Source of the DNA: Calamus simplicifolius
Taxonomy: Eukaryota > Streptophyta > Magnoliopsida > Arecales > Arecaceae
Direction: 5' to 3'
DNA: 64,000 nt
Assembly: GCA_900491605.1 (NCBI GenBank)
Contig: UESW01004237.1
Location: forward strand, 1-64,000
Below the pieces are notes generated by a model. That model did no database searches and was not told the DNA's origin. It saw only the letters and a list, made by a program, of their open reading frames with translations. The position numbers were made by a program, and so were the translations under genes. Positions 23,606 through 36,600 of this stretch are shown in pieces. Position 1 is the stretch's first letter. Each line of letters opens with the position of its first letter.

Positions 23606-25080
23606 TCACTCTAAAGGGTCACATATTCCTAATTCACCTCTAAGATAACAAAATCTCTCTTCATTCAAGGGTTTTGTAAATATGTCAGCTAATTGTTCCT
23701 CTGTATTAACATATTCAAGACAGATTTCATTATTAGCTACATGTTCTCTTATGAAATGATATCTAATTTCAATGTGTTTTGTTCTTGAATGTTGAATTGG
23801 ATTTTTAGTCAAATTTATTGCACTCGTGTTATCACATCTAATTGGTGTTTTATCAAGGGTTATGCCATAATCTTCAAGTTGCCTCTTAATCCAAAGGATT
23901 TGAGCACAGCAACTTCCAGCTGCAACATACTCTGATAATGCAACCGAATTTTGCTTTTTGCTAAACCAAGAGATTAAGTTACATCCTAAGAACTGACATG
24001 CACCACTTGTGCTTTTTCTATCTAATTTACATCCAGCATAGTCAGAATCAGAATATGCAATTAAATTTAAAGTTGAGTCTCTAGAGTACCATAAACCTAC
24101 ATTTTTAGTTCCACTTAAATATCTTAAAATTCTTTTTACAGCAATTAAGTGAGATTCTTTAGGTTCAGATTGAAATCTAGCACATAAACATACTGCAAAC
24201 ATAATATCTGGTCTACTAGCTGTTAAGTAAAGAAGAGATCCAATCATACCTCTATAATGTTTTTGATCTACTTTCTTACCATCTTCATCTTTGTCCAATT
24301 TGCACGAAGGACTCATAGGAGTTCCAAGTGGCTTGATTGACTCCATTCCAAACTTCTTGAGCAGTTCTTTTGTGTATTTGGCTTGATTGATAAAAATTCC
24401 TTCTTTGCTTTGTTTGATTTGAAGTCCTAGGAAGAAGTTGAGTTCTCCCATCATACTCATTTCAAACTCACCCTGCATCAACTTAGCAAATTCTTGACAT
24501 AACAAGTTGTTAGTAGCACCGAATACAATATCATCGACATATATTTGTACTACTAATAAATCTTTATCTTTTCTTTTCAAAAATAATGTTTTATCAATAT
24601 TTCTCTTACAAAATCATTTTCAATTAAAAATTTACTTAATCTTTCATACCAAGCTCTAGGTGCCTGTTTCAAACCATATAGTGCTTTGTGTAATTTAAAA
24701 ACATGATTTGAAAATTCATGATCTTCAAAACCAGGTGGTTGTTCAACAAACACTTCCTCATTTATAAATCCATTTAAAAATACACTTTTAACATCCATTT
24801 GAAATAAATTGATATGCATATAACATGCAAATGCAAGTAATAATCTAATTGCTTCAAGTCTAGCTACAGGTGCAAAAGTTTCATCAAAATCAATTCCTTC
24901 TTCTTGATTATATCCTTTTGCAACTAATCTAGCTTTGTTTCTAATTACTATGCCATTTTTGTCTAATTTATTTTTAAATACCCATTTTGATCCTATAACA
25001 GAATGATCTTTAGGTCTATCTACAAGAGTCCAAACATTATTCCTAGTAAATTGATTTAATTCTTCTTGCATAGCTAACAT
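23606..25080 (-). pseudogene. Sirevirus pol, reverse transcriptase and RNase H, copy 2 (frameshift and active-site deletion)
   Basis: The reverse transcriptase N-terminal part is in 24577-25080 and the rest, with YVDD, in 23606-24580. A one-base deletion near 24600 separates them. In RNase H, copy 1 has ALSTAEAEYVAAG, while this copy reads ALSEYVAAG: 12 bases are missing near 23936, removing the residues around the catalytic Glu. So it is dead for two separate reasons. Confidence 0.93.
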
Positions 25081-25252
25081 CCAATTATTATCTTTTTCTG
25101 TTTTTCAATAGTTTTAGGTTCAATTTGTGATACAAATGCAAGATGATTATTGATGTTTCTCATTGATGATCTAGTTCTTACTCCTTGAGATGGATCACCT
25201 ATAATTAATTCTCTTGGATGACCATAGGCATATCTCCAATCTCTAGGTAAAT

Positions 25253-26718
25253 TTATATCATTATGATTTGCATCAACAACATCAACACTAGGAGAATCAT
25301 TATCTTTAGCTTTTGTTCATGATCTGAAGATACATCTATATTCAATTTTTCAATATCTCTTTCTAGAATGTTTGTATCTTCCTCATCATCAATCTTTTTA
25401 GAACTTGATGCTAAAGATTCATCAAAAATTACATGAATAGATTCTTCTACAATTAAGTTTCTCTTGTTAAATACTCTATAGGCTTTACTAGATGTTGAAT
25501 ATCCTAAGAAAATGCCTTCATCAGATTTTGCATCAAATTTTCCTAGATTATCTTTGCCATTATTATGAATGAAACACTTACAACCAAATGCATGAAAATA
25601 ACTTATGTTTGGTTTTCTATTATTCCATAGTTCATAAGGTGTTTTCTTAATGATTGGCCTAATTAGAGCTCTATTAAGAATGTAGCATGTCGTGTTTATA
25701 GCTTCCGTCCAAAAGTATTTTGGTAGGTTATTTTCACATAGCATGGTATAGGCCATGTCTTCTAAGGTTCTATTTTTTCTTTCAACTACTCCATTTTGTT
25801 GCGGTGTTCTAGGTGCTGAAAAATTATGATGAATGTCATTTTCTATGCAAAAGTTTTTAAATAAATGATTTTTAAATTCAGTGCCATGATCACTTTTAGA
25901 GACGCTATGGTGTTGTTTTTCTTATTTGTGACCTTCTTGAAGAATTTCAGAAATAATGGAAAGGTGACATCCTTATGAGCTAAAAATAATACCCAAGTGT
26001 ATCTAGAATAATCATCTACAATCACAAGACCATATTTCTTTCCTCCTAGACTTGTGGTTCTAGTAGGTCCAAAAAGATCCATGTGAAGTAGTTCAAGAGG
26101 CCTAGAAGTGGAAACAATATTTTTAGTTTTGAAAGAATTTCTAGTTTGTTTTCCAAATTGACATGCATCACAAATTTTTTTATTTTCAAAATCTAGTTGT
26201 GGAAGTCCTTTTACTAAATCCATTCTAATTAATTTTGAAATAACGTGTGTGCTTGCATGACCTAATCTACGATGCCACAACCAACCAATCTCATTCATAT
26301 TAGCATTATTAGCAACAAAGCAATGATTACTAATAGACAAATTGTCTAAATCAATCAAGTATACATTGCCATTTCTATTTCCAATAAAAACAATGCTATT
26401 ATCAATGGGATTAGAAACTGTGCATATAGAAGATTCAAATGATACTTTAAAACCTTTATCACATAATTGACTAATGCTAATTAAATTGTGTTTCAAACCA
26501 TTAACATATAAGACATTTTCAATATATGTGGAGGGAGTTATTTGAATATTACCAAACCCCAAGATTTGGCCTTTGCCATTATCACCAAATGTAACTACTC
26601 CTCCTCTTTTGCTTTCAAGGGTGATGAATTGATCCTTGTCACCCGTCATGTGCCTTGAGCAGCCGCTATCAAGATACCACTTTCGCTTTGATCTTTTGGC
26701 CGCAAGACATTCCTGCAA
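25253..26718 (-). pseudogene. Sirevirus pol, protease and integrase, copy 2 (frameshift)
   Basis: The frame 25843-26718 (291 codons) carries the protease site YLDSGCSRHMTG, the zinc region HRRLGHAST..CDACQFGKQ, and the integrase core up to VIVDDYSRYTWVLF. A one-base deletion near 25898 then destroys the second catalytic Asp region that copy 1 still reads. The integrase C-terminal part follows in another frame (25253-25756), with KTPYELWNNRKPN and FDAKSDEGIFLGYS, a typical Copia end. Confidence 0.92.
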
Positions 26719-26727
26719 AAATAATTA

Positions 26728-28362
26728 AGTCTTATATTTAGGTACCTAAGCCTTCTTGGGTCCTTCATGGTTAGTAGCATAAAAGACTGTTCCTTTGGGA
26801 ACCCATATCTTCTTTCCTTTATTATTTAACTTCTTATCAATTTTCTTAAAATTGCATTTAAAAACTTTGTGTCCCTTCTTGTTACAGTAATGACATGTAA
26901 CATTATCATTGTTTTGTTCCTTTCTAAAAAAGTTTTTGACAAATTTTTGCTTTAAGTTAGATCTATAACCTAAACCAGTCTTATCATATAGCTCTTTGAT
27001 TACTTAACAATAAATTAAGTTTTTCAGAACTATAAGTGAATTTATCAATAATATTTTTATATTTATCAACTTCCTTCTTTAGTTTATCATTTTCATTGGA
27101 AATTGATTCTTTTTCTTTTGACAGATTTTCATTTTCAGATTTCAGCACTTTAGTTTTATTATTAAGATTTTCTTTTTCTTTAATGAAAGTTAAATTTTCA
27201 TTTTTCAAAAACTTATATTTTTTTGAAATCACCAACAAGTTCATTAAAAGCATCAAACAATTCATCAAAAGCAAAGTCATCACAAGGATTTTCGGAACTT
27301 ACCTCACTGTCGTCGTTTGCCATAAAGCAAATGTTTGCAACTTCCTTTTGATTTTCCTCTGAAGAAGATTCATCACTATCACTCTAGGTTGCAACATAGG
27401 CTTTCTTCTTCTTCTTAAAAGTCTTTTTCAGTTGAGGACAATCATATCTATAATGCCCTGGTTTCTTACATTCATAGCAAATCAAGGGCTCTTTCTCTTT
27501 GTCCTTGTCCTTATCTTTTTCTTTTTCTCCTTCCATCTTAGCTCCAAATTTCTTTTTGTGGAAGGGTTTCTTTCTCCTCATGAATTTTTTGAATTTTCTT
27601 GCTAGAAGAGCTGTATCATCATCATCATCATCATTTTCACTACAGCTCTCCTCACTTTCAGCAGCCTTAAGAGCTATGGTCTTTTTCTTTTTCACATCCT
27701 CTTCTATGTGCTGCTTCATGGTCAATTCATGGGTCATTATGGATCCTAGAAGCTCCTCTAAAGGTAAGGTATTGAGGTCCTTTGCTTCTTGGATTGCTGT
27801 CACCTTCGCTTCCCACGTTCTTGGAAGTGACCTAAGAATTTTACGAACAAGTTCAGAGTTAGAATATGTTTTGCCTAAACTTTTCAAACCATTTACAATA
27901 TCAGTAAATCTAGTGTACATGCATGCTATAGTTTCAGTTTGTTCCATGCTAAATAATTCATATTTGTGCACTAGAATATTGATCTTAGATTCTTTAACTT
28001 GATTGGTACCCTCATGGGTAACCTCTAATCTATCCCAAATCTCCTTTGCGGAATTACATGTAGAGATTCTATTAAATTCATTAGCATAAAGAGCAATACA
28101 AGACATTCATGGCCTTAGCATTGAGCTGTGCCATTTTCCTATCATTATCATTCCAATCCCTTTCGGGTTTAGGAACAATAGTGCCATCAACAATGTGTGT
28201 GGGTGTACTAGGTCCATTAGTTATAACACCCCACAATTCATAATCAGAAGCTTGAATGAATATCCTCATTCTTGCTTTCCAATATGAATAGTTGGAACCA
28301 TTAAACAAGGGAGGTCTATTCGTAGAATGACCTTAGACAAATGATCCAACTTGAGCTGCCAT
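26728..28362 (-). pseudogene. Sirevirus gag, copy 2 (early stop, frameshifts)
   Basis: The start ATG is at 28362, but codon 10 or so, GAA in copy 1, is TAA here (near 28333). The capsid region is open in 27384-28106. The first zinc knuckle CYECKKPGHYRYDC lies near 27460. A long Lys/Glu/Asn coiled-coil-like stretch follows (26984-27283), then a second zinc knuckle CHYCNKKGHKVFKC near 26880. A TAA at 26725-26727 separates gag from the protease frame, exactly as in copy 1. Confidence 0.85.
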
Positions 28363-28409
28363 TTGGATCTTTAGCTCTTGATCGTGTGATCAAATTCAAA
28401 TGAGCACTT

Positions 28410-28421
28410 GCTCTGATACCA
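28410..28421 (-). other. Primer binding site for initiator tRNA-Met, Sirevirus copy 2
   Basis: TGGTATCAGAGC on the minus strand, two bases inside the 5' LTR. Confidence 0.93.
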
Positions 28422-28423
28422 AT

Positions 28424-29900
28424 TGTTGGCCCAGATGACAACCCAAGAGGGGGGGTGAATTGGGTTCTTTAAAAAATTTAACCTCTAAATAAAAATTGTT
28501 TGCTTAAGATGAATGAAAGTAAATGCAATGCAAATATAAAGTACAATCAATGAGATAGAGATAGAGATAGAGACAATAGAAGCACGGCAAACACAAAGAT
28601 TTTATAGTGGTTCGGTGTATCCAACACCTACGTCCACTCCCAAGATCCACTTGGGTCCACACTATAATCTCCTCGATTACAGCTGAGTTATTTTACAAGC
28701 TCACAACCCAAACTTGTTGTTTTACCCGGGATCACAATGAACCCAGCCGGTTTTTTGGGCTCACCAGCACACAACCCTAAACTCAAGCTAATCTAGCTTG
28801 ACCCGAGGTATACAACCTCCACTAGTTCAATCCCTTTGATTGAACTAGGCACAAACAAAAAGAATATAGTTTTTCAAAGATACACAGCTCCTCAATGAGC
28901 AAATATTCAAAAATAAGTAAACAAGTTTAGAAAAGCATGATTTAAAGTTGTTTGGCTTTGAGCTTTTCTTCTTTTCTTCTTTCCTCTTCTCCCTTTGGAA
29001 TGATGAATAAAGCCTCAGCTTTAATCCCTCATAGTCGTTGCAGTTGAGAAGATTGAAAATGGAAGAAACAGAGCTTTTACTTCAATTTGGGAAATCCACT
29101 GATTTTTTGATTTGAACGCCTTGGATTCCTCTTTGAGCTTTTTGGAGTGAAAGGATTTGAGTTTGAAGGTTTTTCTCTTGAGATTCAGGCTCAGGCTTTC
29201 TCGGATTTTTGATTTGAAATTTTTGTCTATTTTCCATCTCTTTTTTCAAACGGGTGTTTTCCCCCTTTTTATAGATTTTCTTCAATCTATTTTTGGGATG
29301 AAACTAGTCGTTGGAGTGTACCTGGAAACAAAATATATCAGTTAGAAATTAGGTAAAAAGGAAATATTACCGTTAGAGCTGATTTGGCATTTTAAATTTT
29401 CGTCCCAGTCAGGTTGGAGTCGGCTCCAACTTTTCAGGTGTCGGCTCCAGATCGTTTTACCAAAAATAGAAATTTCCGAGTTCGTTGAGGAGTCGGCTCT
29501 GAAAAAGTAAGGTCGGCTCGCCATCGTCAGGTGTCGTCTCCCGAATACTGTAGATGTCGGCTCCAGGATGCTCAAAAAATAAGCGTTCTATCCCCGCATC
29601 GGAGTCGGCTCCAAACACTGAAAGTGTCGACTCCGAAACTCTAGGTGTCAACTCCGGATCATATCAAAAATCAGATTAAAATTGAATTGGCAATGGGGTC
29701 GGCTCCAGATTTTCTAGGTGTCGACTCCAAGCTCTGAAACTTTGAAATCTCTGATTTGTATTTGATTCAAAATTCATTTCTTAATTCCTTTAAATTGATC
29801 AAATAAATTTAAGTTCTGAAACACTTATAAAATCCATTAGTAATTAAATAAATATACTCAATTCCTTTATTAATCATCAAAATCAATAAATGGATCAACA
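28424..29900 (-). repeat. 5' LTR of Sirevirus copy 2
   Basis: About 1477 bases, TGTTGGCCCAG to ATCAACA, pairing with 19640-21129. It carries the same motif array at 29415-29730. Confidence 0.95.
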
Positions 29901-29905
29901 GCGAA
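29901..29905. repeat. Target site duplication GCGAA, right
   Basis: Matches 19635-19639 exactly. Confidence 0.93.
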
Positions 29906-31255
29906 GCTATCATCAATGGCCACAATAATGATGAAAGATCAAGAATAACTTATTCAGTATATGACAACCTTTATTGGTGCATTAATCTGTTAGTTTCTTG
30001 TGAAGTCATCAAATAGGTGGTTAATCATTCAGCATGCAAACAAAGCCTTATTGAAAAAATACATGCTTGCACTTATGCATATGATATATGCGTGCTTGTA
30101 TATAGATATATTTTTATATCATCTTATTATTTAACTTTTAAATGCAGCCACTAATATATATATTTGCATTCTAACATAAATGCAAAAGTTTTTCTATTCC
30201 AGATAAGTATTTTTTGGTATAGTGGCAAAGGCATTTTAATATCTCCTTGTTGTGTTGTTTGTTACTGACAAAAGTGATAGCATTGGGCAAATACTTATTG
30301 CTTACATACTATTGTGAATCTTTTATGTTACCAAATGGTAAAGAATGGATGAACGTCTGTGACAAGGTATGTTATATAAATGCTCTATTTTGAGTCTCTT
30401 GAAATCTATTGCCATGAGATTTAATAAAAGCTTTTTATAATTTACTAAATAATCTCATGACTGTTGGAATGTCCAACTTATTGTTTACCTTATATTTGGA
30501 TATTCAATTCTAATATATCTTTGCCTGATTCACTTATTTGAGGACTAGTCCAAAAATAATATTATCTCTTTGGAATTTGCCGAGAAGATTTTGGCAGACT
30601 AATTAACCAAGGAGTTATCTAGGAATGGAGTCCTAGATTCATCGAGGGGGATGTGGCTTAAGCCCATTATTTGGTCACCAGCAGTGGATACCCAACCTCT
30701 GTGATTGGAGATCCCATGAATGAGGTTAAATGTGGTAGAAACGAAGCTGATTGAGTGATCGTGTTAGAGCACAAATCTTTAAAAAAAATTTCATCATCCC
30801 TATGATGAGTGCTCTTATAAAGTGACAAAGTAAATTTGTGTAAGGTTGAGTCATACTCTTAATGGATCCGAGGTAGGTTATCTGCAGGGTATTGTCACAA
30901 ATACCCTTGAGGATTCACCTATATGAGAATCGTCATATTAGGCCGTGACTAAAGGTTTGGGCTAATCTTAAAGAATTCTCATGAAAAATTAAGGTACTAA
31001 GTGCAAGGCCTTTAATATGCGCTGACTGCTTAAACCCAATTAATTCATGCTGTGTGTGATTAGTAGAAGTCTGAGTCAAGGATCTAGTTCAAGGTCTAAT
31101 CCACTATGGTTCCTTCAGATGTATACAATCAACACTAAGTGAGGTTCAAGTTCACAGGATACCTCACCTATTGCGCAGTATAAGATGCTCTAAAATTTTT
31201 GTATATTAATTTTAATATTAATTTTATTTTATTTTTTTAAACTTTTGTGGGAGAT
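29906..31255 (+). other. Interior of LARD-like element, right part
   Basis: No coding region is supported. The stretch near 30650-31200 resembles the 3' untranslated regions of plant Copia elements (GATACCCAACCTC, AATGGATCCGAGGTAGG). It ends in the purine tract GTGGGAGAT next to the right LTR. Confidence 0.6.
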
Positions 31256-31456
31256 TGTTAGAAAAGTTTTAATTAAAAAAATAATAGGAAAGTTATAAAG
31301 GCCCCACGCGAGCATTTAAAGCTCGCGTGGAGTCGCTCGGTAGCGAGCGCGGAAAGCTCGCCAGCGAGCATTCGTGTAATGCTCGGGCATTCCGTGATTA
31401 TTTCGGAAACGCTCGAGCTTCTGCTTTTCTTTTCGTTCTGGGCCTAACGGCCAAAA

Positions 31457-31497
<41 letters not shown>

Positions 31498-32003
31498 GTA
31501 TAGACAAAAGGAAAAAAAGCGAAGATAGAAAATCCAATTTCTAAAAAGCTCTATTCAATTGAAAAAGATCTTGCAAATGATCCTGTTGCTGCAAGTAATT
31601 GGAGTTGGGAGTCTATTTGCTGCAAGTACTTAGAGTTGGGAATCTATCTCAAAAGAAAGTCTGTCTCAACCTACTGGTGAAAACTATTGATAGTAAAAGG
31701 TTTATTTAACAATTTAATTTTATTATTTTTATTTGGGCATCTGAAGAATCATTGGGTTTGCACCTCCACCCGATCGTGCTCGTGGTAGGAGGATCGGATC
31801 GAGCCGGATCGTTGTACCTTGGGGATAAATCGCCAACAACCTGCACAAGGAGACAAAAACTTGTCCTTAGGACAGTGTCTAACACGCCTCGACCAGTTTG
31901 ATTCCTTTTAATTTTAATTTAAATTTTAAATTTAAATTTTAGATTAATTATTCTAGTAATTTCTAAAAAAGTTTTTTCAAAAATCAAAACTATTTTTCTA
32001 ACA
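31256..32003 (+). repeat. Right LTR of the LARD-like element
   Basis: Starts TGTTAGAAAAG, ends TTTCTAACA. It contains CGCGAGC-7 bases-GCTCGCG, a perfect 7-base-arm inverted repeat near 31307, more GCTCG/CGAGC motifs to 31420, and an (AT)n run at 31453-31498. Confidence 0.9.
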
Positions 32004-32008
32004 GGATG
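32004..32008. repeat. Target site duplication GGATG, right
   Basis: Matches 17005-17009 exactly. Confidence 0.9.
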
Positions 32009-33640
32009 TACCTCATTTTTGGCTTGGCAACAAAAAATGGTGGATCGTTAGCAAGCTTGAAGGCTGTAGAGTCTTCAAAAGTATCCATACTTTGGCCGTA
32101 TTGCTAGAGAAAGGTGGTTGAAGGTTTAGAGTTTACGAGCCAAATGAAGAGTGTGTATGCGTGTGCCTTCTTGCATTCCTCTATTTATAAACAAAGACTC
32201 CACTGCCTAATGGAAAGATGGATAAGGGAGTCGAATGGACGCATAACCTAGCACATAGTGCCAGGTTAGCCTACAATCTCTCACTCATTTATATAGGAAC
32301 AATATTCACAATCTCAACTCACCTAGGGTGTGCGACCTGACGAAACTTACACACAGTGACACATAATGAAAGTATTGCATTAAGTTAATGCATAACTAAC
32401 GCAGCACACAAGTAATATGGTTCAAACTCATCTATATCCTAAAAATTCTAATTATACCTGATCAAGTAATATCAATCCCTCAAGAGACTCACTTTGAGCA
32501 GTACTTGAAAAACACTAAGTTAAATATCTATATTCATAATCATACGTAACTCATGCACATAATTGCCCGAACTATGAATCACAAACTCAACATGTACTTG
32601 CGAATAATCTTCCTTGCATAGCCATATCAATAAATATTTGTATAGTTAACTTTCTAGGATTGTCTCATATAGCCGTATCAATTATGACCCTAAAGAACAA
32701 AGCTAGGAAAGCCATCCTGAACTCTAAACTCATGATATAGGTTCAAGTCCAAGAACATTATATAGTTGTAGGGCTTATAGGGTAATAGAGAGGGAATGTA
32801 CATGATGCATTAAAGCTCTCACTCAATGGGTCATATCAATACATATTTGTACAGTTAACTTTCTAGGATTGTCTCATATAGCCGTATCAATTATGACCCT
32901 AAAGAATAAAGCTAAGAATGCCATCCTGAACTCCAAACTCATGATATAGGTTCAAGTCCAAGAACATTATATAGTTGTAGGGCTTATAGGGTAATAGAGA
33001 GGGAATGTACATGCCGCATTAAAGCTCTCACTCAATGGGTCATGCCAAACTCAAATACCATATGAACACAAGTTTAGACATTACAAAAATGTCTAACCCG
33101 AGCACACACATATACTCTAGTTTAGCTACTTCAGGCTTGATACGAATTTGTGTACATATCAATACATGTACTCCGTATCCGACTCTACTAAATCTCATTT
33201 CAGTTCTAGTTGAGGCAACTTTCTTTGTAATTTATATAACTCTTGTAATCCATGCAACCTGCAATTCGTGCAGCATCTTATGCAACCCATGTATCCTTCA
33301 TGCTCTATGCAACATGTACATTTCATATTTTATTATAATATCACCACTCAGGCATTTATTATGGCCATTTTAATCTGATCATGTTCACTAAAGGTGCCAG
33401 AGCGATCACCCATGTGAGTGGGCTAATCTAAGCTTATAACATTCATACACACATGTGCCTTACAATATCAAATTTATGAACGCTTTATAAAGTAATAAAA
33501 ATAAGCATTTCATTTCAACAATATTCATAACACACAGTCAATGATGTTTATAACATAAAGTCCATGTCTAGCTAACACAATACAGACCCAGACTTCTCAC
33601 ATCAATCTGAAGCACATCCCGATTTGTCATGGTCTATGCA
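32009..33640 (-). other. Probable LTR/3' untranslated region of decayed Copia B, or unknown
   Basis: This lies between the LARD-like right LTR and the end of the decayed Copia pol. On the minus strand there is TATAAATA (32183-32190) and, 95 bases on, an ATG (32088) opening a short frame (MDTFEDSTAFKLANDPPFF) that runs into the LTR insertion site. This could be an LTR promoter or the first exon of an unrecognised gene cut by the LARD-like element. It includes a 209-base tandem duplication. No other coding frame is supported. Confidence 0.4.
32625..33042. repeat. Tandem duplication of about 209 bases, two units
   Basis: Units at about 32625-32833 and 32834-33042 both run TATCAATA.ATATTTGTA, TAGCCGTATCAATTATGACC, GGGCTTATAGGGTAATAGAG, CTCACTCAATGGGTCA, with only a few differences. 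It is a recent local duplication. Confidence 0.9.
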
Positions 33641-36600
33641 GACCTAAACTCCTCTTATGAGCCTGGAATACATCTTTAGCAATGGCTTGGTCAATGGACC
33701 AGTCAATATTTTGCTAGTAGAGATATGCATGAGGGAACCTCTCCTTGCCTGACCATGTCTAGAATGAAGTGATATCTGATGTCAATATGCTTGGTCCTGT
33801 TCTGACATTTAGAATTATTGTTATACTATAATGTTGCCATACTATCAGAACATATTTGAATAACCTCATAAGCACATGCCCATATCTTGAGTCGTCTCAA
33901 GAACCTTCTCAGCTACACGGCCTCCTAAACAGTAGCTAGACAAGCAATATATTTAACTTTTATAGTGGTCAGGGTAGTGTGACTCTATTTCTTATTGTAC
34001 TAAGAGACAGACATCTTCATCTTCAAAAATGAACACATATCCTAAAGTGGATCTATACTCATCTTCATCACTAGCTTAATTAGAGTCACACAAATTCTTT
34101 AATCTCAAGTACCCTCCCTGATAACGTAGGATGAGATTAGTAGTACTACGAATGTAACAAAAAATCCTCTTTACCACTTCCCAATAAGCAGGTCTTGAAT
34201 TGCTCTGTTATCGGCTAACTAAACCGAATGCAAAATTAATATCAGCGAGTATACAATATGTTGTATATCAAGTTTCCCACCACACTTGCATAAAAGATCC
34301 TGCTCATCCACTCTCTCTCCTTATCTATTTAGGGGACTTATCGATGCTCAAAGTACAATCCTTCTCTATTAGTTATCAATGGGTCTTAAATAGTGCATTC
34401 GGAATTGTTACAAGATTTTCTCAATATAAGTTTTTTGAGACAAACCAAGAAACCTCTTAACACAATTTCTCAAGATTCTTACTCCTAGCATATAATTTGC
34501 CTCACCGATATCCTTCATCTCAAAGAAAGAGGACAACCCCTCTTTAGTGGCATTTCTCAACCCCATAGTATTCTCAACTATTAAGATATCATCTACATAC
34601 AATGCTACAATTAGAATCCAATCGTCTGATTCTTAATGTATATATAGTGATCCTCTTCAATCATATCTAAGCCAAACGATGTAGTAGCTTCATAAAACTT
34701 GATGTACCATCGCTTAGATCCCTGCTTGAGACCATATATAGATTTGTTAAGACGACACACTTTGCCCTCTTATCCATTGGCCTCAAAACCAATAGATTAA
34801 TGCATATAAATCTCTTCATCCAAGTTTTTATTAAGAAACATTGTCTTGACATCTATCTGATGTAGCTCCAAATCTAAATGGGCTATAATAGCTAGGATCT
34901 GGCAAATGAAGACAAATATTATTATAGAAGAAAATGTCTTCTCATAGTCTAGACCCTTTAACTGAGTATAGTCTTTCGCCATAAGTTGGGCCTTGTACTT
35001 CTCAATTGACCCATTTGTTTGTGCTTAATTTTTAGGATCCACTTGTTTCCTATAAATTTATGTCCAAACAAAAGGTCCACCAAGTCTCATGCATGGTTTT
35101 TGGTCATTGACTTCATCTTATCCTTCATAGTGGCTAACCGCTCAATAAAAGCACGTGAAACAAGCGCCTTATTAACAGAAGTTAGCTCATCATTATCCAA
35201 TGAAGTGTAGAGAAATACATTCCTTTAAACCTCAAAATATCGACGTGGAATAATTTCACATTTGCTTCTCCATAACTATAGACTCAGACTTTGAGAACTA
35301 CTCTCTAATGGTGCATTAGCCCTATAGGTATGCTTTGACTTGGCTTAACTTATGCGCTCCCACTGATTGGTGCGCCACTACCACCGGGCCCATAGCTCCC
35401 ACTATCTGTAGCAATCCCTGGTATAGGTCGTAATGCCCCTCCCTCACCAAAGATAATAAGAGAGTCTGTCTATAACTCAACAAGGTCAGGTCCTTTCTAA
35501 TTTCATCAATGCAGGGGAATTCATTTTTTATAAACTTTATATCTTTGGAATCCACCTTAGTTAATCTTTCATCAGGATGTTCACCATACATTACATAACC
35601 TTTAAACTCTCAGGTACTTGATAAACACCTTTTTGTTAGCCTTAGGACCCAGCTTCCGTAACCTATGGGAGATGTTAAAATATTCTGCTAAGCCTCACGA
35701 GTGTAAATGATCTACATAAGGCTTTGCATCATACCATAACTCATATGGAGCAGGGGCATCAGTTTACTGGGTGCATAATTAAGAATGTAGGCAGCAGTCA
35801 GCAGCGTATCATCCCAAAAATTGATTGAAAGATTTGCCTGCACCATCATCGATCTAAAAATATCAAGTGAAATCCAGTTTTTACACTCTACAACCCTATT
35901 TTATTGCAGTGCACTAGGAATAGTAAGTTATCTATGTGTTCTCTTTTTCTCACAGAGCCTCTAAAATTGCTCAGATAGATACTTGCATCCTCTATCAGTC
36001 CAAAGAATCTTCGAAGTCCTCTCCTTTTGATTCTCTACCTCAACTAAAAAGCATCTAAAATAATCCAGCACTTCATAGCGGTGAAAGATTAGGTACAAAT
36101 ATCCAAATTATGAACTATAAATATGAGAAAATAAGAGGCATCATAGCGTGCCCTAACGCTCAAGGGTTTATAGATATCTGAGTATACTAGTTCTAATGAT
36201 TGAGAGGCCCTAAAAATCTTGCTAAAAGGCTTCCTCGATGCCTTTTTCGCTAGATAAGGCTCAGAAAAAGGAGACTTATCTTGCGAAGAGGGCCTAATAG
36301 CCCTTCTCACCTTCTGATCTTGGTCCATATGATCAAGTCTGGCATGCCACATCAAATGATCATCATCTACAGGAAAAGAAGCACATGCAAATGATGAATA
36401 ATGATCATACAAATCAACATTAAGTCTAAAAAATTCATGTGATAATTATCCATAAAAGGATAACAAACCATCCATATGTATTTGGTCCTCAGAGAAACAA
36501 AAAATATAGCCAAAAGCCAACAGGTAAGAACAGAGTACAAGTTACACCAAATAGATAGGACGTATAAAACATCATGTAGGAGCAACATATGTCCATTATG

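Larger units (their letters stand above)
19640..29900 (-). mobile_element. Sirevirus-type Ty1/Copia retrotransposon, copy 2 (complete, 10.3 kb)
   Basis: It has two LTRs (19640-21129 and 28424-29900), a tRNA-Met primer site beside the right LTR, a purine tract beside the left LTR, and GCGAA target duplications on both sides. On the minus strand the order is gag, protease, integrase, reverse transcriptase, RNase H, env-like. It is very close to copy 1 along its whole length. The two LTRs differ at a modest number of positions and by small indels. Every coding region has at least one frameshift, stop or deletion, so it is not autonomous. Confidence 0.96.
17010..32003 (+). mobile_element. Non-coding LTR retrotransposon (LARD-like), hosting Sirevirus copy 2
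   Basis: Two direct repeats of 726 and 748 bases (17010-17735, 31256-32003), each starting TGTTRGAAAAG and ending TTCTAACA, are flanked by identical 5-base duplications GGATG. A purine-rich tract (GTGGGAGAT) stands just before the right LTR on the plus strand, which sets the orientation. Without the nested Sirevirus the interior is about 3.25 kb and has no convincing gag or pol, so the element is non-autonomous or eroded. No clear tRNA-Met site follows the left LTR. The LTRs differ at many positions and in length, so this insertion is older than the Tnt1-like one. Confidence 0.9.
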
